Part shown: in pieces, positions 26,250 to 35,255 of the stretch
How positions within the stretch are numbered: the first letter of the stretch is position 1
Layout of the letters: every line of letters begins with the position of its first letter
Assembly (NCBI RefSeq): GCF_011369485.1
Contig: NZ_VXCA01000027.1
Location: 248,001-312,000, forward strand
DNA from: Pseudomonas atagonensis
GTDB lineage: Bacteria > Pseudomonadota > Gammaproteobacteria > Pseudomonadales > Pseudomonadaceae
Direction of reading: 5' to 3'
DNA length: 64,000 bases
Translations under genes and position numbers: made by a program
Notes under the pieces: generated by a model
Databases searched by the model: none
Told to the model about the DNA's origin: nothing
What the model saw: only the letters and a program-made list of their open reading frames with translations

Positions 26250-26913
26250 CGCGGCTTTCCAGCAGATAGCCGAGGCCGCGGAACGTCACGATCGCCACCG
26301 GTTGACCGTCGAGTTTCTTGCGCAGGCGATGCACGTAGATTTCGATGGCATCGGGGCTGGCTTCTTCATCGAGACCAAACACCTGCGCGGCCAGTTGCTC
26401 CTTGCTCATCACCCGGCCAGGGCGTGCGATCAGCGCTTCAAGCACCGCTTGCTCGCGCGAGGTCAGGGTGAGCAATTCTTCGCCGAGGGTGAAGCGCCGG
26501 GTGTCGAGGTCATAGGCCAGAACACCGCAGCGCTGCTGGCGTTCGCCGCCGAGCACACTGCGGCGCAACAGGGCTTTGACCCGGGCTTCCAGTTCGGTCA
26601 ATTCGAACGGTTTGGCGAGGTAATCGTCGGCACCCAGATTGAGGCCATGCACACGATCTTTCACATCGCTGCGTGCGGTCAGCATCAGCACCGGCAGATT
26701 TTTTCCGCGAGCACGCAAGCGCGCCAGCACCTCAAAACCGTCCATGCGTGGCAGACCGACATCGAGGATCACCACGGCGTATTCCTCGCTGGCGAGCGCC
26801 AGGTCGGCGGCCACGCCATCGTGCAACACATCCACGGTCAGACCGGTGCTCTTGAGCGCCTGAGCGACGCTTTCGGCCAATTGCAGATGGTCTTCGACGA
26901 GCAGGACACGCAT
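26242..26913 (-). CDS. tctD: OmpR-family response regulator, TctD-like
   Basis: A 223-residue regulator. Receiver domain 1-115 with phospho-acceptor Asp in VVILDVGLPRMDG (residue 51), conserved Lys in YLAKPFEL. Winged-helix Trans_reg_C domain from ~128 to the end (LTSREQAVLEALIARPGRVMSKEQL; EIYVHRLRKKL). It is the first gene of the tctD-tctE pair. The intergenic region shared with oprD carries three 11-base direct repeats that could be its binding sites. Confidence 0.92.
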   Translation of the reverse strand: MRVLLVEDHLQLAESVAQALKSTGLTVDVLHDGVAADLALASEEYAVVILDVGLPRMDGFEVLARLRARGKNLPVLMLTARSDVKDRVHGLNLGADDYLAKPFELTELEARVKALLRRSVLGGERQQRCGVLAYDLDTRRFTLGEELLTLTSREQAVLEALIARPGRVMSKEQLAAQVFGLDEEASPDAIEIYVHRLRKKLDGQPVAIVTFRGLGYLLESRDA

Positions 26914-27001
26914 GGATTTTTACCTCGTTCAGGGATGGCCGGCGCCACGCTTTGCCGCGGAGTTTACAGCCGCAACCGCCGCTGTGAAGCCCGAAAACCG
27001 C

Positions 27002-27034
27002 GAAAGTCAGCTGAAAGGTTAGCGAAAGGTTAGC
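27002..27034. promoter_or_regulatory. Three 11-base direct repeats, candidate TctD binding array
   Basis: GAAAGTCAGCT, GAAAGGTTAGC and GAAAGGTTAGC follow each other without gap in the tctD-oprD intergenic region. Head-to-tail units at about one helical turn are the usual layout for OmpR/PhoB-family regulators. Confidence 0.6.
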
Positions 27035-27150
27035 CCGTTAGAGTCCAGCCACGGACAGTTTCGACTGCCGTCGCTGCTGCCACACAGCGATACGAAAAAC
27101 GCCTCGAAGCGTTTTCGACCAATAAGAACAATAATCGGAGTACACCGCGC

Positions 27151-28443
27151 ATGCCGTCCTTGCAGACCAAGGCTTTCACGCCTGCTCGCCCTTCCCGCTT
27201 CAGCCACACCGCTCTCGCCAGTGCCGCCGCCCTCGCCGGTTTTTCGCCGCTGAGTTTTGCCGACTTCATTGAAGACAGCAGCGCCACCTTCGAAACCCGC
27301 AACATGTATTTCAACCGCGACTTTCGCGATGGCACCAGCGCCCAGCAATCCAAGCGTGATGAATGGGCACAGGGTTTCATGCTCAATCTGCAATCGGGTT
27401 ACACCGACGGCACCGTAGGGTTCGGTGTCGATGCACTCGGCATGCTCGGGGTCAAGCTCGATTCGAGCCCGGACCGCACCGGCACTGGCCTGCTGCCAAC
27501 CCACGATGACGGGCGCGCGGCGGACGAGTACTCCAAGGTCGGCCTGACCGGCAAAGTGAAAATCTCCGCCACGGAACTGAAAATCGGCAGCCTGATTCCC
27601 GAACTGCCGATTCTCAAGCCCAACGACGGGCGCATCCTGCCGCAGACCTTTGAAGGCGGCTTGCTGACCTCCAAAGAGATCAAGAACCTCACCTTCACCG
27701 GCGGACGCCTGGAGAAAGCCAAGGATCGCGACAGCACCGATTTCGAGGACATCGCCCTTAACAACAAGAACAGCCGTTTTGCTGGCACTGCTGCCGGCAA
27801 GCACTTTGATTTTGGCGGCGTGGACTACAAGTTCACCGACAAGATCACCGGCAGTTACCACTTCGCCCAACTCGACGAAGTCTACAACCAGCACTTCTTC
27901 GGTCTGGTTGCCTCGCGCCCGATGGGCCCGGGTACGTTTGCCTCCGACCTGCGCTTCGCGGTCAGTGACGATCAAGGCGCGGCCCGTGGCGGCAAGATCG
28001 ACAACCGCTCGCTCAACGGTCTGGTCAGTTATGCCCTGAGTGGCCACAAATTCAGCGCCGGTTATCAGCACATGTCCGGCGACAGCGCCTTCCCGTACGT
28101 CGATGGCAGCGACCCGTATCTGGTCAACTTCGTGCAGATCAACGACTTCGCCGGCGCCGAAGAACGCTCCTGGCAGGCACGCTACGACTTCGACTTCGCC
28201 AAGCTCGGTATTCCCGGCCTGAGCTTCATGAGCCGCTACCTGAGCGGTGACAACATCAAGCTCAAGAACGGCGAAGAAGGCAAAGAGTGGGAGCGCAACA
28301 CCGAGATCAAATATGTAGTACAAAGCGGCGCCTTGAAGGATGTCGCCGTGCGTTTGCGTAATGCCACTTACCGCTCCAACTACTCCGCCCGCGACGCTGA
28401 TGAAGTGCGTCTGCTGGTGAGCTACAGCGTTGCCCTGTGGTAA
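27151..28443 (+). CDS. OprD-family outer membrane porin (OpdH-like)
   Basis: A 430-residue protein with a signal peptide (to about residue 36, ALAGFSPLSFA) and a beta-barrel pattern of the OprD family: DFIEDSSATFETRNMYFNRDFRDG at the mature N-terminus, LKIGSLIPELPILKPNDGRILPQTF, and C-terminal LLVSYSVALW ending in an aromatic residue. OprD porins admit specific small molecules. Position upstream of tctCBA and divergent from tctDE suggests a tricarboxylate porin like OpdH of P. aeruginosa. Confidence 0.9.
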   Translation: MPSLQTKAFTPARPSRFSHTALASAAALAGFSPLSFADFIEDSSATFETRNMYFNRDFRDGTSAQQSKRDEWAQGFMLNLQSGYTDGTVGFGVDALGMLGVKLDSSPDRTGTGLLPTHDDGRAADEYSKVGLTGKVKISATELKIGSLIPELPILKPNDGRILPQTFEGGLLTSKEIKNLTFTGGRLEKAKDRDSTDFEDIALNNKNSRFAGTAAGKHFDFGGVDYKFTDKITGSYHFAQLDEVYNQHFFGLVASRPMGPGTFASDLRFAVSDDQGAARGGKIDNRSLNGLVSYALSGHKFSAGYQHMSGDSAFPYVDGSDPYLVNFVQINDFAGAEERSWQARYDFDFAKLGIPGLSFMSRYLSGDNIKLKNGEEGKEWERNTEIKYVVQSGALKDVAVRLRNATYRSNYSARDADEVRLLVSYSVALW

Positions 28444-28509
28444 TGCCCACCGGTCAATGCCCGTTGGTGAACAACACGTCGAATAACAACAATGCCCGTG
28501 GAGAATCGA

Positions 28510-29487
28510 ATGAACCTGTCACTGCGTAAAGTTGCACTGGCCGCCAGTTGCGTCCTGTTTGCCGGCCATCTCATGGCCGAACCCAAACGTCCGGAATGCA
28601 TCGCCCCGGCCTCGCCGGGCGGTGGTTTCGACCTGACCTGCAAACTGGCGCAAAGCGCGCTGGTCAACGAAAAACTGCTGACCAAACCGATGCGCGTGAC
28701 CTACATGCCCGGCGGTGTCGGCGCGGTGGCGTACAACGCGGTGGTTGCGCAGCGCCCGGCCGATGCCGGCACGCTGGTGGCGTGGTCGAGCGGTTCGCTG
28801 TTGAACCTGGCACAAGGCAAGTTCGGCCGTTTCGATGAAACCAACGTCCGTTGGCTCGCGGCAGTCGGCACCAGCTACGGTGCCATCGCGGTGAAAAGCG
28901 ATTCGCCCTACAAGACCCTCGACGATCTCGTTCAGGCCTTGAAGAAAGATCCAAGCTCCGTGGTCATCGGTTCCGGCGGCACGGTCGGCAGCCAGGACTG
29001 GATGCAGACCGCGCTGATCGCCAAGGCTGCCGGGATCAACCCGCGTGACCTGCGTTACGTCGCCCTCGAAGGTGGCGGCGAGATCGCTACCGCGCTGCTC
29101 GGTGGTCACATCCAGGTCGGCAGTACCGACATCTCCGACTCCATGCCGCATATCCAGAGCGGCGACATGCGCCTGCTCGCAGTGTTCGCCGACAAACGCC
29201 TCGACGAGCCGGAAATGAAAGACATCCCGACCGCTCGCGAGCAGGGCTACGACATCGTCTGGCCGGTGGTGCGCGGCTTCTACCTCGGGCCGAAAGTCAG
29301 CGATGAAGATTACGCCTGGTGGAAAGGCGCGTTCGACAAACTGCTGGCCTCCGAAGACTTCGCCAAACTGCGCGATCAGCGTGAACTGTTTCCGTTCGCC
29401 ATGACCGGCCCGGAGCTCGACACCTACGTGAAGAAGCAGGTCGCGGACTACAAAGTGCTGGCCAAAGAGTTCGGCCTGATTCAGTGA
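28510..29487 (+). CDS. tctC: Tripartite tricarboxylate transporter, substrate-binding protein TctC
   Basis: 325 residues from the ATG at 28510, preceded by GGAG at a seven-base gap; an ATG six codons earlier is less likely. Signal peptide MNLSLRKVALAASCVLFAGHLMA. Bug/TctC fold landmarks: IAPASPGGGFDLTC, YMPGGVGAVAYN, GSGGTVGSQDW. It binds the tricarboxylate (citrate-like) in the periplasm and hands it to TctAB. It lies between oprD and tctB in one transcript. Confidence 0.93.
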   Translation: MNLSLRKVALAASCVLFAGHLMAEPKRPECIAPASPGGGFDLTCKLAQSALVNEKLLTKPMRVTYMPGGVGAVAYNAVVAQRPADAGTLVAWSSGSLLNLAQGKFGRFDETNVRWLAAVGTSYGAIAVKSDSPYKTLDDLVQALKKDPSSVVIGSGGTVGSQDWMQTALIAKAAGINPRDLRYVALEGGGEIATALLGGHIQVGSTDISDSMPHIQSGDMRLLAVFADKRLDEPEMKDIPTAREQGYDIVWPVVRGFYLGPKVSDEDYAWWKGAFDKLLASEDFAKLRDQRELFPFAMTGPELDTYVKKQVADYKVLAKEFGLIQ

Positions 29488-29545
29488 TCGCCTCTGTCTA
29501 GCGGCCGCCGCCCCCATTCGCGGGGCGGCGGCACAGGAGTTTCCC

Positions 29546-30004
29546 ATGCTCTTACAACGCATTTTCGCCTCGGTGCTGTTGCTGGTCTGCGTCGGCCTGG
29601 CCCTGATGGCGTGGCCGTACCAAGCGGCTTTTTCCTACGAACCGGTCGGCCCCCGCGCCTTTCCCCTGCTGATGCTCGGGCTGATGGGCGCAGCGCTGCT
29701 GTACATGGTGTTCCGCCCGGCGCCGATCAAACACAGTGCTGACGAGCCGCCGCTCGACCGCGCCACCCTGACCAAGATCGGCATCTGCGTGGTGCTGTTG
29801 CTGGTGTTCGCCGGCACCTTCGAGCCTTTGGGCTTCATTGCCGCCAGCATCATCACCGGTGTTCCGATGGCTCGTCTGTATGGCGGCCGCTGGCTGCCGA
29901 GCGTGGTGATCATCAGCCTGATGGCTATCGGACTTTACCTGCTGTTCGACCGTTTGATGGACGTTCCGCTGCCTCTCGGCCTGCTCGACGTTCTGGAGAA
30001 CTGA
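29546..30004 (+). CDS. tctB: Tripartite tricarboxylate transporter small membrane subunit TctB
   Basis: A 152-residue protein with four membrane helices, the normal TctB size and topology. RVP-like region YEPVGPRAFPLLMLGLMG after helix 1 is a TctB landmark. It starts at an ATG preceded by CAGGAG and ends one base before tctA. It works with TctA in the inner membrane. Confidence 0.93.
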   Translation: MLLQRIFASVLLLVCVGLALMAWPYQAAFSYEPVGPRAFPLLMLGLMGAALLYMVFRPAPIKHSADEPPLDRATLTKIGICVVLLLVFAGTFEPLGFIAASIITGVPMARLYGGRWLPSVVIISLMAIGLYLLFDRLMDVPLPLGLLDVLEN

Positions 30005-30005
30005 T

Positions 30006-31520
30006 ATGGATACTCTTGGCTATTTGGGTCAGGGTTTCGGCGTCGCGCTGAGCCCGTACAACCTGGTGACCGCCCTGTGCGGCACGCTGATCGGCACCGT
30101 CGTCGGCCTGCTGCCGGGCCTCGGCCCGATCAATGGCGTAGCGCTGCTGATTCCGATCGCATTCGCCCTCGGCCTGCCGCCGGAATCGGCGTTGATTCTG
30201 TTGGCGGCGGTGTATCTGGGCTGCGAATACGGCGGGCGGATCAGCTCGATTCTGCTGAACATTCCGGGTGAAGCGTCCACCGTGATGACCACCCTCGACG
30301 GCTACCCGATGGCCCGCAAAGGCCTGGCCGGTGTAGCGCTGTCGCTGTCGGCATGGAGTTCGTTCATCGGCGCATTTATCGCCACCTGCGGCATGGTGCT
30401 GTTCGCGCCGTTGCTGGCGAAATGGGCGATTGCCTTTGGTCCGGCGGAATATTTCGTGTTGATGGTGTTCGCGATTGTCTGTCTCGGCGGCATGGCCGGT
30501 GATCGACCGTTGAAGACATTTATCGCCGCGTTGATCGGTCTGTTCCTGTCCACCGTCGGCATCGATGCCAACAGCGGCGTGTACCGTTTTACCGGCGACA
30601 ATATTCACCTCACCGACGGCATTCAATTTGTCGTGCTGGTGCTGGGCCTGTTCTCCATCAGCGAAATTCTGCTGCTGCTGGAAAAAACCCACCACGGCCA
30701 GGAAGCGGTGAAAGCCACCGGCCGGATGATGTTCAACTTCAAGGAAGCGGCCTCGGTGTTCGTGGTGAATATCCGTTGCGGCGTGCTCGGTTTCATCATG
30801 GGCGTACTGCCGGGTGCCGGCGCGACGCTGGCCAGCGCTGTGGCTTATATGACCGAGAAGCGCATCGCCGGCGCCAGCGGCAAATTCGGTGAAGGCGACG
30901 CCCGTGGCCTCGCGGCGCCGGAAACCGCCATCGGCGGCGCGGCGTGCGGCGCACTGGTGCCGATGCTGACCCTCGGTGTTCCAGGTTCCGGCACCACAGC
31001 AGTGATGATCGGCGCACTGTCGTTGTACAACATCACCCCGGGGCCGTTGCTGTTCCAGCAACAACCGGACATCGTCTGGGGGCTGATCGCTTCGTTGTTC
31101 ATCGCCAACGTCATGCTGGTGATCCTCAACATCCCGATGATCCGCGTGTTCACCCGCATCCTCGCCGTGCCGAACTGGGCGCTGGTGCCGGTTATCGCGA
31201 TCATCACCGGGATCGGCGTGTACGCCGTGCATGCAACGACCTTCGATCTGTTCCTGATGATCGGCATCGGCATCTTCGGTTACATCCTGCGCAAGCTGGA
31301 CTTCCCGCTGTCGCCGCTGTTGCTCGGTTTCATCCTCGGCGGCCTGATGGAGCAAAACCTGCGTCGCGCCCTGTCGATCTCCAACGGTGCGCTGGAAATC
31401 CTTTGGTCGAGCCCGATCACCTTCGGCTGCTGGATTCTGACGGCGATCATGCTGTTGATGCCGATCATCCGTATCTGGCGCAAACGCTCGGCCGCGCAAC
31501 GCGCCATTGCCGATGTTTGA
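30006..31520 (+). CDS. tctA: Tripartite tricarboxylate transporter large membrane subunit TctA
   Basis: A 504-residue inner membrane protein with about twelve helices. TctA landmarks: GLLPGLGPINGVALLIPI near residue 35, YGGRISSILLNIPGEAST, GVLPGAGATLASAVAYMTEK and LGVPGSGTTAVMIGALSLYNITPGP. It forms the ion-driven permease with TctB. The next gene starts within its last codons. Confidence 0.95.
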   Translation: MDTLGYLGQGFGVALSPYNLVTALCGTLIGTVVGLLPGLGPINGVALLIPIAFALGLPPESALILLAAVYLGCEYGGRISSILLNIPGEASTVMTTLDGYPMARKGLAGVALSLSAWSSFIGAFIATCGMVLFAPLLAKWAIAFGPAEYFVLMVFAIVCLGGMAGDRPLKTFIAALIGLFLSTVGIDANSGVYRFTGDNIHLTDGIQFVVLVLGLFSISEILLLLEKTHHGQEAVKATGRMMFNFKEAASVFVVNIRCGVLGFIMGVLPGAGATLASAVAYMTEKRIAGASGKFGEGDARGLAAPETAIGGAACGALVPMLTLGVPGSGTTAVMIGALSLYNITPGPLLFQQQPDIVWGLIASLFIANVMLVILNIPMIRVFTRILAVPNWALVPVIAIITGIGVYAVHATTFDLFLMIGIGIFGYILRKLDFPLSPLLLGFILGGLMEQNLRRALSISNGALEILWSSPITFGCWILTAIMLLMPIIRIWRKRSAAQRAIADV

Positions 31521-32547
31521 TCGCTCCTCGCTCAAGTCCTGGTGGGGAACCCCGCTGGTCGGTCTGCTTGGCGGCTTTGTCGCCAGCCAGATCGGCTGGC
31601 CACTGCCGTGGATGGTCGGCTCGTTGCTGGCGATCATCCTCGTGCGCTGCCTGACCCCGTGGCAACTCACGGAAATCCCCGGCGGGCGCAAGTGCGGTCA
31701 GTGGATTGTCGGGATCGGCATCGGCCTGCACTTCACCCCGGTGGTGATGGAGCAGGTGCTCAGTCATTTCGGTCTGATCTTCTTCGGCGCACTGGTCACC
31801 AGTGTTTCGGCGGTGGTCGGCGTTTGGTTGATGCGTCGCACCGGCGAGGATCGCGCCACAGCGTTCTTCTCCAGCATGCCTGGCGGGTCTGGCGAGATGG
31901 TCAACCTCGGCGCACGCAATGGCGCGATGCTCAGCCACGTTGCGGCAGGGCAGAGTTTGCGGGTGTTGGTGGTCGTCCTGTGTGTACCGGCGGCGTTCAA
32001 ATATCTGCTCGGTGACGGTACACCGATTGCTCACGCCGGCAGCGTCGATTGGCGCTGGCTGGCGATTCTGTTTCCGGCGGGCGGTCTGCTTGCCTGGCTC
32101 TGGCAGCGTTTGCGCCAACCCAATCCCTGGCTGTTCGGGCCGTTGCTGGTAAGTGCGGCGGTGAGTATTGGCTGGGATTTGCACATCGGCTTGCCCAATG
32201 GTGGCAGTCAGATTGGCCAGTGGCTGATCGGCAGCGGCCTGGGTTGCCACTTCAATCGGCAGTTCTTTCGGCGGGCGCCGTCATTCATGGGCCGCACGTT
32301 GATCGGCACGGCGCTGACCATGTTGATCGCGACTCTGGCGGCACTGGGGTTGAGTGCGCTGACCCATCTGGATCTTCGCTCGTTGACCTTGGGCATGATG
32401 CCCGGCGGGATCGCTGAAATGAGCCTGACGGCGGAGACGCTGCAACTGTCGGTGCCGCTGGTGACGGCGATGCAGGTGATGCGACTGTTGTTTGTGCTGT
32501 TTCTGGCGGAGCCGTTGTTCAAGTACTGGAACCGTAATCCCGAGTAA
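31513..32547 (+). CDS. AbrB-family membrane protein
   Basis: 344 residues from the ATG at 31513, which overlaps the tctA stop (ATGTTTGA); a TTG two codons earlier is less likely. About ten membrane helices in two similar halves, each with a P-G-G motif: SSMPGGSGEMVNLGA near residue 118 and GMMPGGIAEMSLTAE near residue 295. This duplicated AbrB_dup pattern is found in proteins loosely annotated as AbrB or ammonia monooxygenase. Translational coupling to tctA suggests a role in the same uptake system, but the function is unknown. Confidence 0.85.
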   Translation: MFDRSSLKSWWGTPLVGLLGGFVASQIGWPLPWMVGSLLAIILVRCLTPWQLTEIPGGRKCGQWIVGIGIGLHFTPVVMEQVLSHFGLIFFGALVTSVSAVVGVWLMRRTGEDRATAFFSSMPGGSGEMVNLGARNGAMLSHVAAGQSLRVLVVVLCVPAAFKYLLGDGTPIAHAGSVDWRWLAILFPAGGLLAWLWQRLRQPNPWLFGPLLVSAAVSIGWDLHIGLPNGGSQIGQWLIGSGLGCHFNRQFFRRAPSFMGRTLIGTALTMLIATLAALGLSALTHLDLRSLTLGMMPGGIAEMSLTAETLQLSVPLVTAMQVMRLLFVLFLAEPLFKYWNRNPE

Positions 32548-32568
32548 CCAGATAAACCGAGTTGCCTT

Positions 32569-32645
32569 CTTCGCGAGCAAGCCCGCTCCCACAATGGTCA
32601 TGTGAACGCCACAAAACCAATGTGGGAGCGGGCTTGCTCGCGAAG
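32569..32645. repeat. REP doublet (REPIN), GAGCAAGCCCGCTCCCA family
   Basis: Inverted pair of CTTCGCGAGCAAGCCCGC...TCCCACA arms in the same orientation as the doublet at 13163 and also 77 bases long, with a different central loop. It lies between the convergent AbrB-family gene and ung. Confidence 0.93.
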
Positions 32646-32665
32646 GAGCCCGCCCAGTCAGCCCA

Positions 32666-33358
32666 TCAAACCGGTGGAAGGCGCCATTCGATCGGCGCTT
32701 CACCATTCTGCTCAAGAAACTTGTTGGTGCGGCTGAAGTGCCCGCAACCCAAAAATCCGCGATACGCCGACAGTGGCGACGGGTGCACCGAGGTCAGCAC
32801 CAAGTGCTTGGTCGCGTCGATCAGCTTCTGCTTGCTCTGTGCATGCGCGCCCCACAGCATGAACACCAGATGCGGCTGTCGCTCGCTGACCAGTTCAATG
32901 ATCCGGTCAGTGAAAAACTGCCAGCCTTTATCCTTGTGCGCGTTGGCGTTGGCGCGCTCGACGGTCATGGTGGTGTTGAGCATCAACACGCCCTGATCGG
33001 CCCAGCTCTGCAGGTAGCCGTGGCTGGGGATGTCGATGTTCAGGTCGCGCTTCAGCTCTTTATAGATGTTGACCAGCGACGGCGGTGCCGGCACGCCCGG
33101 CTGCACCGAGAAGCACAAGCCATGGGCCTGGCCCGGGCCGTGATAGGGATCTTGGCCGAGGATGACCACTTTCACCTTTTCCAGCGGCGTGGAATTCAGC
33201 GCGTTGAAAATCAGCGGCCCCGGCGGATAAATTTCCTTGCCGGCCGCCCGCTCCTGCTGGAGAAAATTGCGCAACTCTGTCATGTAGGGCTGGTCGAATT
33301 CAGCACGCAGTGCCTCCTTCCAGCTCGGTTCGAGTTTGATACGGTCGTCAGCAGTCAT
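32666..33358 (-). CDS. ung: Uracil-DNA glycosylase
   Basis: 230 residues from the ATG at 33358 (MTADDRIKLEPSWK), the usual Pseudomonas start; ATG at 33364 is two codons upstream in the same frame. Family 1 UDG motifs: GQDPYHGPGQAHGLCFS with the catalytic Asp, LLN-like LMLNTTMTVE, and HPSPLSAYRGFLGC with the catalytic His. It removes uracil from DNA to start base excision repair. Confidence 0.97.
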   Translation of the reverse strand: MTADDRIKLEPSWKEALRAEFDQPYMTELRNFLQQERAAGKEIYPPGPLIFNALNSTPLEKVKVVILGQDPYHGPGQAHGLCFSVQPGVPAPPSLVNIYKELKRDLNIDIPSHGYLQSWADQGVLMLNTTMTVERANANAHKDKGWQFFTDRIIELVSERQPHLVFMLWGAHAQSKQKLIDATKHLVLTSVHPSPLSAYRGFLGCGHFSRTNKFLEQNGEAPIEWRLPPV

Positions 33359-33490
33359 GGTCATACCCGGCAAAAACAATGGGGCGAACCCTAGGAAAGC
33401 CGACCACGCTTGTCAATTGATCTGACGCAGATCCGGCACTTTCCCCCACAGCGATCATACTGATCGTTCAAATTCCCGATCGAGGTCACG

Positions 33491-34603
33491 ATGAATCTGC
33501 ACTTCGAAGAACTCACCGGCACCGACGGCGCACGCATCGGTATCGCCAGCCTGGACGCTGAAAAGTCGCTCAACGCGCTGTCCCTGCCGATGATCAACGC
33601 CCTCAGCGATAAATTGAATGCCTGGGCCAAGGATCCACAAATCGTCTGCATACTGCTGCGTGGCAACGGCGCCAAGGCCTTCTGCGCCGGCGGCGAGGTG
33701 CGAAGCCTGGTCGAGGCGTGTCGCGCCCATCCCGGCGAGGTGCCGCCACTGGCCGCGCAATTTTTCAGCGCGGAATACCGTCTGGATTACAGCCTGCACA
33801 CCTATCCGAAACCGCTGATCTGCTGGGGCCACGGTTACGTGCTGGGCGGCGGCATGGGCTTGTTGCAAGGCGCCAGCACGCGGATCGTCACACCGAGCAG
33901 CCGTCTGGCGATGCCGGAAATCACCATTGGTCTGTACCCGGACGTCGGCGCCAGTTGGTTTCTGGCGCGTCTGCCGGGCAAGCTCGGTTTGTTTCTCGGC
34001 CTGACCGGCGCACACATGAACGGCCGTGATGCGCTCGATCTGGATCTGGCGGATCGCTTCCTGCTGGATGAACAGCAACCGGAATTGATCGAAGGCCTGC
34101 TGCAACTGAACTGGCAGGAACAGACCGACATGCAGCTCAACAGCCTGCTCAAGGCTTTGCAGCAGGAAGCCGTTTCGCAGATGCCCGAGGCGCAATGGTT
34201 GCCGCGCCGTCAGCAGATCGATGAACTGCTCGACGTCAGTGACGTGACTTGCGCCTGGAAAGCCATCAGCCTGCAACGCGACAGCAGCGATCCGTTGATC
34301 GCCCGGGCGGCGAAAACCATGAGCGAAGGCTCGCCACTGACCGCGCATCTGGTCTGGGAACAGATCGTCCGCGCGCGGCACATGTCACTGGCCGAGGTTT
34401 TCCAGATGGAATACACCCTGAGCCTCAATTGTTGCCGGCATCCGGAGTTCAGCGAGGGCGTTCGCGCACGATTGATCGACAAGGATCAGAAACCGCACTG
34501 GCATTGGCCGGACATCAACAATGTGCCGGACGCGGTGGTGGACGCGCACTTTCACAAGGTCTGGGAGGGACGGCATCCGTTGGCGGATCTGACGCAATAC
34601 TGA
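33491..34603 (+). CDS. Enoyl-CoA hydratase/isomerase family protein (3-hydroxyisobutyryl-CoA hydrolase-like)
   Basis: A 370-residue crotonase-fold protein of the ECH_2 type. Oxyanion-hole segments: AFCAGGEVRSL near residue 62 and GYVLGGGMGLLQGAS near 116. MPEITIGLYPDVGASWFLARLPG holds the Glu and Asp used by 3-hydroxyisobutyryl-CoA hydrolase in valine catabolism. The length beyond 340 residues also fits that group rather than a simple enoyl-CoA hydratase. Single gene with its own ribosome site (GAGGTCACG), closed by a terminator. Confidence 0.88.
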   Translation: MNLHFEELTGTDGARIGIASLDAEKSLNALSLPMINALSDKLNAWAKDPQIVCILLRGNGAKAFCAGGEVRSLVEACRAHPGEVPPLAAQFFSAEYRLDYSLHTYPKPLICWGHGYVLGGGMGLLQGASTRIVTPSSRLAMPEITIGLYPDVGASWFLARLPGKLGLFLGLTGAHMNGRDALDLDLADRFLLDEQQPELIEGLLQLNWQEQTDMQLNSLLKALQQEAVSQMPEAQWLPRRQQIDELLDVSDVTCAWKAISLQRDSSDPLIARAAKTMSEGSPLTAHLVWEQIVRARHMSLAEVFQMEYTLSLNCCRHPEFSEGVRARLIDKDQKPHWHWPDINNVPDAVVDAHFHKVWEGRHPLADLTQY

Positions 34604-34626
34604 CCCCTCCAATAAAAATCAGGAAC

Positions 34627-34658
34627 AAAAAAAGCGGCGCTTCATGCGCCGCTTTTCA
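34627..34658. terminator. Bidirectional terminator
   Basis: Hairpin AAGCGGCGC-TTCAT-GCGCCGCTT with A6 before and TTTT after, between the convergent enoyl-CoA hydratase-family gene and the first Tyr-rich lipoprotein gene. Confidence 0.88.
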
Positions 34659-34669
34659 TTTGCTGGTGA

Positions 34670-35077
34670 TCACCAGCGGTTGCCACGTCCGTTGTGGTCA
34701 CCGCGTCCGCTGTGCCGGTCGTAGTTGCCGCGACCGCGATGATCGTTGTCCCAACCGCCGCGGCGGTGGCCGTCCCAGCGCCCGCGATCGTTGTCGTGCC
34801 AACGACGGCTTTCGTAATAGCGCGGGGCCGGTTGGTAATAGCGTGGCGCCTGCTGGTAGTAACGCGGTGCCTGGTAGTACCGCGGAGCGGGTTGGTAGTA
34901 GCGCGGCGCCGAGTAATACGTGCTGCCGCCGCTGTAATAAGAGCCACCTGTGTTGTAGTACGCCGGTGCGGGTGAGGTGTAGACCTGTGAGCTGTAATAC
35001 GAGTCCGCGTAGGAGTACGGGACGCAACCGGCAACGGAAAACATCAACGCAGCAAGCAGAAGAATTCGTCTATACAT
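34670..35077 (-). CDS. Small Tyr/Arg-rich repeat lipoprotein
   Basis: 135 residues from the ATG at 35077, which has AGGAGGCC upstream. Lipoprotein signal MYRRILLLAALMFSVAGC. The mature part is low complexity: a Tyr-rich block in which PRYYQ-type units recur five times at about 6-9 residue spacing (residues ~55-90), then a block rich in Arg, Asp, Gly and His. No family recognised. A second lipoprotein with the same AGGAGGCCGCC leader and a Tyr-rich tail lies 178 bases upstream on the same strand, so the two look like diverged copies. Confidence 0.75.
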   Translation of the reverse strand: MYRRILLLAALMFSVAGCVPYSYADSYYSSQVYTSPAPAYYNTGGSYYSGGSTYYSAPRYYQPAPRYYQAPRYYQQAPRYYQPAPRYYESRRWHDNDRGRWDGHRRGGWDNDHRGRGNYDRHSGRGDHNGRGNRW

Positions 35078-35255
35078 GGCGGCCTCCTGGACCGCGGGTA
35101 GCCACACCAGCGACGCTGGCAGGCGTCAGTCGTTTATTCGGTGACTGACGCAAAATCAGACAGCGTTTTCAGCATCTGGTGCGTTCCTGCAACAAGTTGA
35201 AACAAGTGATTGATGAAACCTTGTTCATCCGTCAACGCTGTCATTCAGCCGCTGA

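Noticed and set aside
27019..28323. 434-codon open frame antisense to the OprD porin gene
   Set aside because: Shadow frame over a complete porin gene; no domain, no start context.
29925..31691. 588-codon open frame antisense to tctA
   Set aside because: It is the complement of a clear tctA in GC-rich DNA; the translation is rich in His, Gln and Arg with no domain, typical of antisense reading.
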